Below, piece after piece: positions 9,338-18,924 of a stretch of 64,000 nucleotides of DNA (the first letter of the stretch is position 1; each line of letters opens with the position of its first letter). Source of the DNA: Saccharomycopsis fibuligera x Saccharomycopsis cf. fibuligera (lineage: Eukaryota > Ascomycota > Saccharomycetes > Ascoideales > Saccharomycopsidaceae); contig CP012816.1 in NCBI GenBank assembly GCA_001936135.1, forward strand, positions 3,965,501 to 4,029,500. The letters run 5' to 3'. The position numbers and the translations under genes were made by a program. The notes below the pieces were generated by a model, which was given only the letters and a program-made list of their open reading frames with translations, did not search any database and had not been told where the DNA came from.

Positions 9338-10894
9338 TTAACCGTCCAAAGTCATGTCATCCAATTCATCCAACAATTCATCAACGTCAATAACTGGAGC
9401 ATCATCTTCATTATCAGTATCCATTTCGCTTTCAAGTTGTTGTTGTCTTCTCAACTCTGCTTCTTCATCTCTATACAAATTAACTGCACTTCTTAATTCT
9501 CTATCTTCTTCCAATTCTTGTAAAAAGATTTCATAATCTCTTTCAGCCTTTGCGTATTCTTGTTTAGCTGATCTAGAATTGTTATCATCGGCTGTAATTT
9601 CATTATGTTCTCTAGCCATTCTCTTTAATTTCCAAGCTCTGTTCTTGGATTTCTTAGATTTTCTTTCGTATTTCTTCTTTACCAATACAACTTCAGCCAA
9701 GTCTTTGGAATCAGACTCAACAAGATCATCCCAGAGATCATGATTGAAATTCGAATTGACTAAATAGTAACCAAGAGCAGAATCACCTGGATGTAGAATA
9801 CCACCTAAATGAGATCTAACATAAAATTCACGATCATTTTGACCCAAATCAGCTTCTCTAGCCACAGTGATGTCCGCTAGCACATATCTACCATTTTCCA
9901 CCCCAACTGGTTCGACATTGAGAACAATGAATTCTGTCAATTCAGAAACATTAGCAAGTGATTGGAATGGGGCTCTAAAATACGTTGTAGCAAGCAAATC
10001 AGCAGTTTGCAAAGTTTTGAAGTCCATAAATTGAATCATGTTGGAGATCTTGGAACAAAGCACAAGTCTAGAAATACTTCCTAATGAACGAGCCAATTTT
10101 TTAGGTAACACCACCAAATCATCACGACAAATTGGAGCAATTTCCACAGAAAATGTGAATTTGTAACTTGATGAACCAGAATGGGTATCAATGGAAATTA
10201 ATTCTTCAGATTTTCTGGATTTTATCGGCACAACCGCATTCAAAAAATCAAGCATCTTTACAGCAGCATTTCTTTGACTATAATAGAAATCCAACCCATC
10301 TTTTGATTCTTTAATGTTAATGGTATCAACATGAGCATTATGTTTTAAAATCAATTGTTCCAAAAACAAGAAAGTTCTCTTATGTGGCACTTTCTGTCTA
10401 ATTTGCACAGCTGCTCTCCAAGTATTGGTGGTGTAAGATTTAGCACAATCTGGACATTGCATAGCCACTACAACAAATTCAACTTCAAAACTCTGTTGCA
10501 CTATCGTGTTAGTCATAGCTTCACCTTGTACCGTTAATTTCAATCTGATTCTTCTGGAATGGGGTTCGGTCCATATGAATGAAGCATCAATTAGTCGAAC
10601 CTCTTTATTCAAACCTTTGAGTCTACGAAGACAGATAGCAAGCAATTCACGAGATTCTAATTCCGCACGCATCCATTGATTTGGTGGTTGTAGAAACCGT
10701 TCACAGTTTCTGCAAAAAGAAATATTGGCTTCTTTTGGAATGTTTTTGGTAATGTCAGTGGTAAGTTTGATACAATCATAGCACATCACCAACCCTTGAG
10801 AACCATCCATTGGGATCCCACAATTGGAACAAAGGATGGTAGCGGCTCCGGCATTAGTGTTTTGAGTATAGTCTGGGATTTTGGTAAACTCCAT
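9338..10894 (-). CDS. NMD3: Nmd3, 60S ribosomal subunit export adaptor
   Basis: Nmd3 binds the late pre-60S particle and carries the nuclear export signal read by Crm1; in the cytoplasm it is released with Lsg1. The 518-residue protein has the N-terminal zinc-binding treble: CSNCGIPMDG, VMCYDCIK, FCRNCERFL and CPDCAKSYTTNTW. Long stretches are nearly invariant in yeasts, such as RRIRLKLTVQGEAMTNTIVQ and VPHKRTFLFLEQLILKHNAH. The C-terminal NES/NLS part is present, ending in DVDELLDELDDMTLDG. I use the ATG at 10894 (MEFTKIPDY), which matches the family start. An ATG-less or upstream extension to 10945 would add 17 residues not seen in relatives. A ribosome-biogenesis type promoter lies upstream. 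Confidence 0.97.
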   Translation of the reverse strand: MEFTKIPDYTQNTNAGAATILCSNCGIPMDGSQGLVMCYDCIKLTTDITKNIPKEANISFCRNCERFLQPPNQWMRAELESRELLAICLRRLKGLNKEVRLIDASFIWTEPHSRRIRLKLTVQGEAMTNTIVQQSFEVEFVVVAMQCPDCAKSYTTNTWRAAVQIRQKVPHKRTFLFLEQLILKHNAHVDTINIKESKDGLDFYYSQRNAAVKMLDFLNAVVPIKSRKSEELISIDTHSGSSSYKFTFSVEIAPICRDDLVVLPKKLARSLGSISRLVLCSKISNMIQFMDFKTLQTADLLATTYFRAPFQSLANVSELTEFIVLNVEPVGVENGRYVLADITVAREADLGQNDREFYVRSHLGGILHPGDSALGYYLVNSNFNHDLWDDLVESDSKDLAEVVLVKKKYERKSKKSKNRAWKLKRMAREHNEITADDNNSRSAKQEYAKAERDYEIFLQELEEDRELRSAVNLYRDEEAELRRQQQLESEMDTDNEDDAPVIDVDELLDELDDMTLDG

Positions 10895-12492
10895 ATTGAA
10901 CTTGTTCCTATTAGATGTTGATTTGTGAGTAACAACGAAACGCACTGGAGTGGCGAAACAAGAATAAAAATTTATGTTAAATGTTTCAAGTGTAGCAGTG
11001 CCAAAATGAAGATTATTAATATTTCACTTCACCAAATCACAAGAAAAAAAAAAAAAGAAAAAAAAAAAAAATTTTAAGAAAGCGATGAGCTTGTGCACGT
11101 GAACAATTCCTATTACCCTACATAAAAGCAGCGATGAAGATGGACTACGCATGTATGTATATGTGAAAAAGCAAGCGGTACTCAACATGACTACAATAAG
11201 TGTAGCTACAAAGTCATTACGAATTAATTAACATTTTCTCACAAAATTCTGCTGTCATAAGTAATTTCTTCTTTTGCCCCCTTATCTGAGACTAATAACC
11301 TTTGTATTTTTTTGCAATTTTATTAATTTAGCTTGGTTCACGCTGCTTTCACACTGCTTTCAAGAGACATACGCTTTACTCGTGCTTAATAAGCAACTAC
11401 AGCTCAACTATGAACAATTACATTTTGCTTCGCTGACTATTCAGTGTCATTTTGGGTTTTTTTTATCATTATTATTGTTATTATTTTTAGACGGTGCCAT
11501 TTTTTTGTATTAAATTCAAATAAGACCATAGGTAAAAATTTAGTGAAGGACTTGTTAGCATCGCAATATATTATTACACATATGCATACAGACTCAGATA
11601 GATAATATAACTTTCTCTGCTTCTGTTTTTAAATTTCGGCGCTTCACACATCAACTAAACGGATAGCTCCTTTGAGCCTTTACTGCAGTAACAGATATAA
11701 CCTGTTTAGCCATATAAGCTCAGAAAGCAAAGCAGAATGATTCAGCTCTTTACAGTAGCTTTTTTGATATGCAAGAAATCTCGAATTAATATATTCAACA
11801 CTAACCTTCTAATATCATTTGCAAAATTTAGCCTTTCTTTTATTCCTCGACTTCTCCATTCAATAATTAGTTTTTTTTAACAAATCTGCTCCAAGAAATA
11901 TCTGATGCTGTCCCTCATTGTTTCAGCTATTGTAGTTGGGCCGTTGTTTTGAATGACAATGCTATTTTAGATTTAACGTGAATTTTGGGCAATACTTTGC
12001 TGTTGAGGAAAATTTCAAAAGGTTTGTCATATGCATAGAAGGAGTATGCCTATAAATTGAAGCATATATGACAAGAAAAGGATTTGCTTCAGCGACATAC
12101 AGCTAGCCACATTTTTAGCCTTTCCTTTTCTCTCACTAGCACTGTGTATTTGCTTTCACCAATTTACTTGAGTGCTTGTGCGTATAATGAAGGTATTATT
12201 GAGTATTTTTCGTTACCAATGCAACCAAAATTATATAGTAATATATCAGAAAATGGTGCAAAGTTTTTAGCGAATGGTCTCCGGCTGCTAATTTACAAGA
12301 CTGTATTCTTAAATGTAAGCTGAAAGAGCTTCTCCGGTGTCATGGTGCACGGGTGTAAACCTAAATGATGTCCAGATGTGTATACCATGGTAACAAGCAG
12401 CATAAAAAACGCAGGAAAACTTACGTGAAGTGTACCGCTGTCCTCGAAACAACCCTGGAGCCATTCCATCATTGCTCTTATATCAATCACAA
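10895..12492. other. 1.6 kb gene-free region, NMD3 promoter / ERJ5 promoter
   Basis: This is the longest gene-free stretch of the window, between the divergent starts of NMD3 and ERJ5. Near NMD3 it holds a poly-A/RRPE-like run, a PAC octamer and CACGTG (11061-11101). The remainder is AT-rich. Two 79-codon open frames (11274-11513 and 12084-12323) have no recognisable motif and I do not call them. I find no tRNA T-loop signature or clear box C/D snoRNA. Confidence 0.45.
11061..11101 (-). promoter_or_regulatory. NMD3: RRPE + PAC + CACGTG cluster upstream of NMD3
   Basis: An A11TTTT run (11061-11075, RRPE-like) is followed by GCGATGAG (PAC, 11082-11089) and CACGTG (11096-11101), about 170-205 bp upstream of the NMD3 start. 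RRPE and PAC are the known paired elements of ribosome-biogenesis promoters in yeasts, bound by Stb3 and Dot6/Tod6. CACGTG is the Cbf1-type E-box. Confidence 0.65.
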
Positions 12493-13473
12493 ATGAAAAT
12501 GAAGTTGAATATTCACTGTTTCATAATATTTGTGGTGTTTGCTGCTGTGCTCGTTAAAGCATGGAGCAAAGAAGACGAGGAGATCTTCAAGATCAATCAC
12601 GATGTCAAAGCGGATCTTGGTGATGATGCTACCTTTTACTCATGGCTTAGCTTGGAAAATGGCCCTAAATCATCATTTGAAGAGATTAATAAAGCCTATA
12701 GGAAACTTTCGAGAAAGATTCATCCAGACAAAATTAAAAGAAACAAGTTTGACAGCACCAAGAAGTTTAAAGCAGTCAAGAAAAAGTATACTGAAAGATA
12801 TCAACGTCTCAGTGTTGTAGGCCAAATCTTAAGATCTCGTTCCAAAGAAAGATACGATTTTTTTTTGAAAAACGGGTTTCCAAAGTATAGAGCTAATGGT
12901 GGATGGCTTTATGAAAAATTCAGACCTGGTTTAGTCAGCGTTATTGTGGGCTTATTCTTTCTTGTGGGCATATTCCAGTATTTTGTATTAAAAATCCAAA
13001 CCAAGCAAAATAAGAAGAGACTTGAAGCCACAATTCATCAAATTAAGCAACAAGCTTGGCCTTCAGGGATACCACCGGCTGATGGCTCTGATAGAAAAAT
13101 GACCAACCAATTTACAGGCAAGTCTTTTATTGTGAAAATTGACGGCTCGGTGCATGTTATTGACGATGAAGATAGTACTGTGTTACACCACATAGACCCA
13201 GATGAGATACGCCAGCCGACTATTCATGACACTATTATTACCAAACTTCCAATTTGGGTCTGGAACTCATCCGTGGGCAAAGCCCTTCCTAGCCTACATT
13301 ATACTTACGTTCCTCCTGTACCAACAAAGAACAGTTTTAAAGACGACGAAAAGCTGTCGCATGAGAAAGGTGCAGGAAATAACAAAAAGAGCAAGAATAG
13401 AAACGCTGATGCGAGGGAAAAAATCACTTTGCCAAATGGAAAGGTTGTCTATTCCAGAAAAAAAAGAAGCTGA
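12493..13473 (+). CDS. ERJ5: Erj5, ER membrane J-domain protein
   Basis: Erj5 is a type I ER-membrane co-chaperone whose lumenal J domain stimulates the Hsp70 Kar2. The 326-residue protein begins with a signal/anchor (HCFIIFVVFAAVLVKAWS, residues about 6-23). The J domain follows (TFYSWLSLENGPKSS to SKERYDFFLKNG), with the HPD triad at residues 77-79. A second hydrophobic segment (VSVIVGLFFLVGIFQYFVL, about 147-166) crosses the membrane. The rest is a basic cytosolic tail ending in KVVYSRKKRS. The ATG at 12493 (MKMKLNIHC) is chosen because it begins just before the signal sequence; the frame is open upstream only from a GTG. Length compares with about 295 aa in S. cerevisiae. Confidence 0.92.
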   Translation: MKMKLNIHCFIIFVVFAAVLVKAWSKEDEEIFKINHDVKADLGDDATFYSWLSLENGPKSSFEEINKAYRKLSRKIHPDKIKRNKFDSTKKFKAVKKKYTERYQRLSVVGQILRSRSKERYDFFLKNGFPKYRANGGWLYEKFRPGLVSVIVGLFFLVGIFQYFVLKIQTKQNKKRLEATIHQIKQQAWPSGIPPADGSDRKMTNQFTGKSFIVKIDGSVHVIDDEDSTVLHHIDPDEIRQPTIHDTIITKLPIWVWNSSVGKALPSLHYTYVPPVPTKNSFKDDEKLSHEKGAGNNKKSKNRNADAREKITLPNGKVVYSRKKRS

Positions 13474-13951
13474 TGGTTCAGCTTGAAACTTGCCTATATT
13501 AATTGATTTTTTTTATTGTATTTTGAGATATGCCTTTGAAAAGCCATATGTTTTGTATTGTTTGATTTTTCTAATTTACGTAAATTTCTGTAGTTGCCTG
13601 TGACACGCTAATGTCTAATCAGGCCAATTGTCTATCCCATTGAGTCTCACTTTTTGGCGAAATGCGTCAAAAAGTTATCAAAAACAACCGCTGTAAATTG
13701 TGAATGCACTATAATGTACATACATGCGATAATCATAAAAACATAGAAAAGGTACCGCAGCGCAGTCGAGGAGCGGGTAGCGGCTGATCTCGGCTTGTAA
13801 TCAAGAAGAAGCGCGATCAAAAGAGAACAGAGTATGCTTTGGTCATAAAGCAGTAATTGTAGTTTGGTACAAATATTATATTTACTTCAAGTTATTTTTA
13901 TACCTACTATAGAAAAATTATCAATACTATCTCACTATAATTGAATTGAAA
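13474..13951. promoter_or_regulatory. Intergenic region ERJ5 / FYV8-like gene
   Basis: 478 bp between tandem genes. The first part is AT-rich 3' sequence of ERJ5. A short GC-richer block (about 13750-13815) precedes an AT-rich leader ahead of the next start. No recognisable factor site stands out. Confidence 0.4.
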
Positions 13952-16900
13952 ATGCAAAGAGCTCCATCCCAGAGATGGACCAGCACAAAGTCAAAGAATA
14001 TTTATGACGACTGGAGTGACGAAGAAGACAGCTACGATGAAGATGGTTTTGCAGAAGAGGACGAGGATGAGTATATAAATCAGCAACAAGCACCTCAAAA
14101 ACCGCCTCAACAACAACTGTTAGAAGAAAAGGAACAAAAAAAAGTTGCAGCTGCATATAAAGATGAAAGTATAAATCAACTGGGAGCTCAAGACGTTACA
14201 AAGAGTACGGATCGACATCCTAGTCTGCAAATACAAGACAAGGACGATTCAAAGTCAATACAACCGAAGGCCGAGGCTACTATGAAACGCAATAATTCCA
14301 TAGATTCCGAAAACAAAGTTCTGCAAGATCAGAAAGGTGTACAGCAGTTGTCAGCACCGTCTTCATCAACAGTACCAACGATGACATCAATAGAACCTGT
14401 GCAGGCGCCAATTGTGGAATCGAAAGACATTCCAATTTCTAAGAATAAAAATGACAACACCTCATCAGAATCCACAACAGACACTGTTGAGTCTTATAGA
14501 AAAAAATCAGAACGAGAGCACCTTGAAAGGGCCCAGAATCTTAACATCATGGAAGGCTTGTACAAAAGCATCTCAAATCAACTATCAATCAATAATAATG
14601 ACGATACAAGAGAAGATGACAAGAAAGTTTATGATAGTGACGACCAGGGATGGGATGATACTGATGAAGAAGATAATGGTAATAAAGGTGTTTTAAGTCA
14701 TCAGCAATACAAAAACCCGGTTAATGAAAAGACTGCGGACTCTGTTGAGAAGGCACCAGTTAGTGAAACTGATGAAAAATCCGAGTATCCTAATTTAGAA
14801 AAAGGCATTGATTTAGACTCTTCTATTCCTGTTTCGCGCCCTAGCCTTGATATTAGACCAAGACCATCGTCGTTGGTTGATGGTCCTGAAGTAAAAAATT
14901 CCAAATACTACAGTGACACATCGAGACTAGATAAAAATTTTGAAGACCTTTTCGAGGATTTCGAAAATTTATCATTTTCAACAGACCCCATCAAAGAAAG
15001 GACAGCAGAAAATACTCCTAAGAAGAAGGAAAACAACGCATTACTTACAAACCTTGAATTGGATTTTCAGCCATTAACTCCAAAAAGATCACCGCATATT
15101 GGTTCTAGTGTTGATGATAATAGTAATAATGATAGTAGTAACGGTAAGGGAGGTGTTAATAACAAAGGATTATGGGATACTACACATGCTGATCACAGTT
15201 TTGACAATGATGACAGTTCTCTCCCAGAGCTTCAAAAGCCACCTACTTTTTCCAAAGACAGTGACAATGATTCTATTGTTGATTCCATAGCCGACAGTGA
15301 TAATTTTAATTTAGAGAATGGTGAAAATAAAGACGGCAAGTCTAATCTGGATGATGATTACTACGATCAAAATGTGAGCGATTCAGATGATAATGACAAT
15401 GGCGCCTTTAAAGCTAGTCAAGGATTGTGGTCGCAAATCCCAACTGATACTACCAAAAAAGAGGTAACCAAGGTTGCTGATGCCGGTGATAGACTACCAA
15501 AAGAGTCCAAGATTAAAAAAGAAGACAAGAATTCCCTATCTGACTCAATAGCAGATAGTGATGATTATAATAAGCCTAAAGAACTGAAGAATCGGTTCAA
15601 CGAAAAAGTTTTTGGTGACAATTTCCCTTCAAAATCGTTTGACCTTGAATCTGTGGATACGGACAGTGAGTCGGTTTTCAGAACATCTGTATACAGGAAC
15701 GATTTCATGAACCGAACTCAACAGCAGCAAAAGCACGAAGTGTTTGATAGCACAACATTACCAACTACAGCGCTTGAAGCAGCAGAAAAGTATCAAAACA
15801 AGACAGAGCCAGAAAAAGTTAATATCTCTACTGCTAAAGATATATTGGCTGATGAAAGTTTTTCCTCAAATAACACTGCAAGACCCAATACTCAAGGAAC
15901 GGCTGATATTTCGTTTGCTAAAGAGTACTTGGGACTAGCGGATGATGATGATGAAGATGATGAAGATGATAAAGAAGAGGATACTAATGGAAGGGGTGTT
16001 GGTATCAACGATAAAAGTAATGATTCTGATAGTGACAATGATGACGCATTCAAAGCCAGTGGTGGACTTTGGTCGCCAAATGCAAGTGTTGCACCAACCG
16101 TTGCAGCAGTTGGCACCGCCACCACTACTGGAATCGTTGCTACTTCTAGTAAAACTAAATATTTTGAAGATACAACGCCATCTTCTTTAACAGGTCAAGA
16201 AAGGCAGATATCTGATGGTTCTGTTCAATTGAGAAATTTCAACTCATCCGATGGGCATGTACCGCCACCAACTATTAAGAAGCAATCGACGATTTCGACC
16301 TTTGGAGAGACTGATACCTCCTCTTTTAGTGAAATGACCTCGAACATCATTAAAGAGGAAAAAGCTGAGGACAGAAAAAGTTTTGATCCTGCGACTTTCA
16401 AAGAAACAATTCTGATTGAGAAAAGTAACGATGAGGATAATAGTGATGATGAAAATGACGCTGACACTAGAAATGGATTAGCTAAAATTTCAACTAACAA
16501 CACCAATGATCAAACAGAGCGGGGATCAACTATTCCTCCCGGTACGCCAACTGCTCTGTCAAAACGAGATTCGACAACCACACCAATAAGACAAACCAGG
16601 AGCAGGTCAGCCTCAATGACAAATGATAGTCCTGCAGTGCCACCGAAAGATCTTAACATGTTCACTCCGAAACAATATCAGCCAGTAAAACATAATTTGC
16701 AACAGATTATGAACAACACACCTGAGCAAGTTCACCTGATCTTGCGAGCTGTTAGAAAAGATGAATACAATCATGATTCAGGTTTGCATACTTGGCTTGA
16801 AGCGACATTAAAGACAGCTAGCACTGGGCCAAAATATGGAGTAACACAAATAGGACCAAACACCAAAGCTGCCTACGATGCGGCAGCGGCTAAGAGCTCT

Positions 16901-17065
16901 GGTGGTAACACTAATCCAACGCTAGCTGCTAGACGGATGTCTTTCAACTCAAAGATTAATATTTCGTCTCACCGGTTCTTGAAAGGTACAAAGAATGTGA
17001 ATAAAAATGTGAAAGGGAAGCTCGAAGAAGGTTTTGCTAAAAGCTTGTTTAAGAGAAAAAAGTAG
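13952..17065 (+). CDS. Long acidic disordered protein, possibly Fyv8-like
   Basis: The 1037-residue product is mostly acidic and Ser/Asp/Asn-rich. It starts QRAPSQRWTSTKSKNIYDDW, a short aromatic/basic N-terminal motif that reminds me of S. cerevisiae Fyv8; I recognise this only weakly. The middle has recurring blocks: DSIADSD near residues 444 and 530, and a GLW motif at about 405 (KGLWDTT), 486 (FKASQGLWSQ) and 700 (FKASGGLWSP), each behind an Asp-rich run. The only part that looks folded is near the C-terminus, residues about 905-960 (EQVHLILRAVRKDEYNHD, LHTWLEATLK). The last 60 residues are basic, ending KSLFKRKK. The start is the ATG at 13952. A cytoskeletal or cell-cortex scaffold role is possible but not shown by the sequence. 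Confidence 0.75.
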   Translation: MQRAPSQRWTSTKSKNIYDDWSDEEDSYDEDGFAEEDEDEYINQQQAPQKPPQQQLLEEKEQKKVAAAYKDESINQLGAQDVTKSTDRHPSLQIQDKDDSKSIQPKAEATMKRNNSIDSENKVLQDQKGVQQLSAPSSSTVPTMTSIEPVQAPIVESKDIPISKNKNDNTSSESTTDTVESYRKKSEREHLERAQNLNIMEGLYKSISNQLSINNNDDTREDDKKVYDSDDQGWDDTDEEDNGNKGVLSHQQYKNPVNEKTADSVEKAPVSETDEKSEYPNLEKGIDLDSSIPVSRPSLDIRPRPSSLVDGPEVKNSKYYSDTSRLDKNFEDLFEDFENLSFSTDPIKERTAENTPKKKENNALLTNLELDFQPLTPKRSPHIGSSVDDNSNNDSSNGKGGVNNKGLWDTTHADHSFDNDDSSLPELQKPPTFSKDSDNDSIVDSIADSDNFNLENGENKDGKSNLDDDYYDQNVSDSDDNDNGAFKASQGLWSQIPTDTTKKEVTKVADAGDRLPKESKIKKEDKNSLSDSIADSDDYNKPKELKNRFNEKVFGDNFPSKSFDLESVDTDSESVFRTSVYRNDFMNRTQQQQKHEVFDSTTLPTTALEAAEKYQNKTEPEKVNISTAKDILADESFSSNNTARPNTQGTADISFAKEYLGLADDDDEDDEDDKEEDTNGRGVGINDKSNDSDSDNDDAFKASGGLWSPNASVAPTVAAVGTATTTGIVATSSKTKYFEDTTPSSLTGQERQISDGSVQLRNFNSSDGHVPPPTIKKQSTISTFGETDTSSFSEMTSNIIKEEKAEDRKSFDPATFKETILIEKSNDEDNSDDENDADTRNGLAKISTNNTNDQTERGSTIPPGTPTALSKRDSTTTPIRQTRSRSASMTNDSPAVPPKDLNMFTPKQYQPVKHNLQQIMNNTPEQVHLILRAVRKDEYNHDSGLHTWLEATLKTASTGPKYGVTQIGPNTKAAYDAAAAKSSGGNTNPTLAARRMSFNSKINISSHRFLKGTKNVNKNVKGKLEEGFAKSLFKRKK

Positions 17066-17565
17066 TAAGAGGCACTGTGTGTGTGTTGTTATTGTTTTTG
17101 TTGTTTTAGTACCAAATTTTCTAATTTGTTTTTTGTTTTGCTAATAAAGATGGATTTGTTAGAGATTATGTTTCGGTTTTTGTTTTTGTTGTTAATTTTT
17201 TTTTTTTTTTTTTTTTTTTTTATTGTGTTTTGTTTTTTTCGTTTTTGATATCCAGTATTTTGCATTTTTGTTTCATTCATGTTTGAGTATTTTAATTTTT
17301 TTGCTTTGTTTCTGCTTTGTACTTTTATTGTCACACTAGGTTGATATCTATGTTAACCATTGCAAATTTATGCTTTCTGTTATTATGTGATATCCTCTTG
17401 TTTTCTTGGTTTTATATTGTTGAAAAGTAGGAAATTTGTTGAAAAATCAGCTATCTGGCCATTCATTAGTACCAACAGTTTACCACAAAAGTTACACAGT
17501 GCAAAAGCTCATTCTCATCGCTTTCAGCAATTACCATAATATAAGTTTTATTTCAAACAAAACAT
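17066..17565. other. Convergent 3' intergenic region with T26 run
   Basis: 500 bp between convergent stops of the FYV8-like and CTO1-like genes. It is very T-rich on the plus strand, with an uninterrupted T26 at 17196-17221 and many TTTTGTTTT blocks, consistent with overlapping 3' untranslated regions and polyadenylation signals. No gene seen. Confidence 0.5.
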
Positions 17566-18663
17566 TTACTCAAAAAACACTCTATTTAACACAGTAAAAT
17601 TTTCCGCAAAAAAGATTTTGCGTGCCTTAATGTCATCCACAACGTTTCGCTGCTTACCACCATCGTCTTTCTTTTCCCTCATCACATCTAACAAACCTTT
17701 ATTTTTTTCAGCTAAAAGAGGCAGCACTTGCATATCTGTAAATTTTGCCACTGTAGTAAGAAAACTCTTGTCAATATTTGAAGTTATAAAGATTGGAATA
17801 TCGCAGGCTATTGAGGGTAACAAGTCGCTTCTGCTATCACCAACGTACACAAGAGGGCCTTTGACGTTAACAAAATCATGATCTTGAGCCCTTTTTTGAA
17901 TATATGGTATTATTTTGTTTTTAATCTGCTGCAATTTATCATGTCCAGTGCGAATATTGAGATTTGTGAGGCTCAAACGGCCAGTACATAGGCTTCTATC
18001 GGTGAATTCGTACTCGTTGGCGAGAATTGTCACATTGAATTCATTGAGATCATTCTTTTCACAATAATGATAATCACCAAAACCTTCTCTGCTATCGGTT
18101 CTAATTTTCTCTTTTGTTGGTATAATTCCATTAATTACCTCATTGATGAGTATGGTGGACCAATTTACTGAAAGAATGTAAACCGGAACATTGTTGTGTA
18201 TACAGTGCAGCAAAAACTCTTTTATGCCGGGTCTAAGGTCAATTGTTTTAGCAATACTTTTAAAATCAGCAACCGAGACATCTTTAAAAAGTTTCTTTTC
18301 TTCGATGGCATTCACGGAGATCAATTCAATGTTCTTGAGACCAATTTGGTACTGCGTTTCCCTTTGATAGAGTTCCTGGAGCGAAAGTTTTGCTGAGGGT
18401 GAGTGCAGCAGCAGCAATTGCTTGATGTAGTCATTCTTCAAAACATAGTGAGTATAAGCATCGCCGTAGATATCAGAGAAGTAAGAGAATGGTGGTTGGA
18501 AGCTAGGTTTTTTATCGTAAGCCTTGCTGGCAATGTTCATGATGGTGTCGTGGACGGTGATGGTTTGGTCAAAGTCAAGGATCACTGTACAAGGGAGCGA
18601 TGCTAGTGACAGAAGAGGCAGCGCAAGACGACCACTATGGAGAGCTGCGGTTCTTGCGGACAT
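17566..18663 (-). CDS. HAD-superfamily phosphatase-like protein, Cto1 (YCR015C) type
   Basis: The 365-residue protein shows the haloacid-dehalogenase fold: nucleophile motif I DFDQTITVHDT (Asp at about residue 30), motif II in VPVYILSVNWSTILI, and motif IV VYVGDSRSDLLPSIACDI near residue 270. This combination and the length resemble S. cerevisiae Cto1 (YCR015C), a HAD-like protein linked to cold tolerance with unknown substrate. The ATG at 18663 gives MSARTAALHSGRLALPLLSL before motif I, a Ser/Arg/Leu-rich lead that could be a mitochondrial presequence. Further in-frame ATGs at 18696 and 18762 would add 11 or 33 residues, the longest starting with a run of Ile. S. cerevisiae starts almost directly at motif I. 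It is divergent from ATG7. Confidence 0.82.
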   Translation of the reverse strand: MSARTAALHSGRLALPLLSLASLPCTVILDFDQTITVHDTIMNIASKAYDKKPSFQPPFSYFSDIYGDAYTHYVLKNDYIKQLLLLHSPSAKLSLQELYQRETQYQIGLKNIELISVNAIEEKKLFKDVSVADFKSIAKTIDLRPGIKEFLLHCIHNNVPVYILSVNWSTILINEVINGIIPTKEKIRTDSREGFGDYHYCEKNDLNEFNVTILANEYEFTDRSLCTGRLSLTNLNIRTGHDKLQQIKNKIIPYIQKRAQDHDFVNVKGPLVYVGDSRSDLLPSIACDIPIFITSNIDKSFLTTVAKFTDMQVLPLLAEKNKGLLDVMREKKDDGGKQRNVVDDIKARKIFFAENFTVLNRVFFE

Positions 18664-18924
18664 TTTATGTGTGACAGTATTTGCTAAATGGTTCATGTGC
18701 TGGTGTTCCTGGTGTATCAACGATTGTGTTGGGCTGGTAATAATGATAATAACGATAATCATGATGATGATGATTTCGCGATGCCCGCCACGTGCCAATG
18801 GCGATGAGCATTTCTTCTATTTACTACTTTACCACCCTTTATCTCTGTTTTCTTTTATGCTCTCGCCACTCTGGCAGCCAATAGAATCAACAACACCAGA
18901 ACATACACAGGCAGGCACAAAACA
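18664..18924. promoter_or_regulatory. Divergent promoter CTO1-like / ATG7
   Basis: 261 bp with CACGTG at 18789-18794 and GCGATGAG at 18801-18808, 6 bp apart. This is the same pair of words as upstream of NMD3, in a different arrangement. A (GAT)n run lies at about 18758-18772. Confidence 0.5.

Noticed and set aside
11274-12323. Two 79-codon frames between NMD3 and ERJ5
   Set aside because: No motif, poor start context and AT-rich composition typical of spacer; length is within chance.
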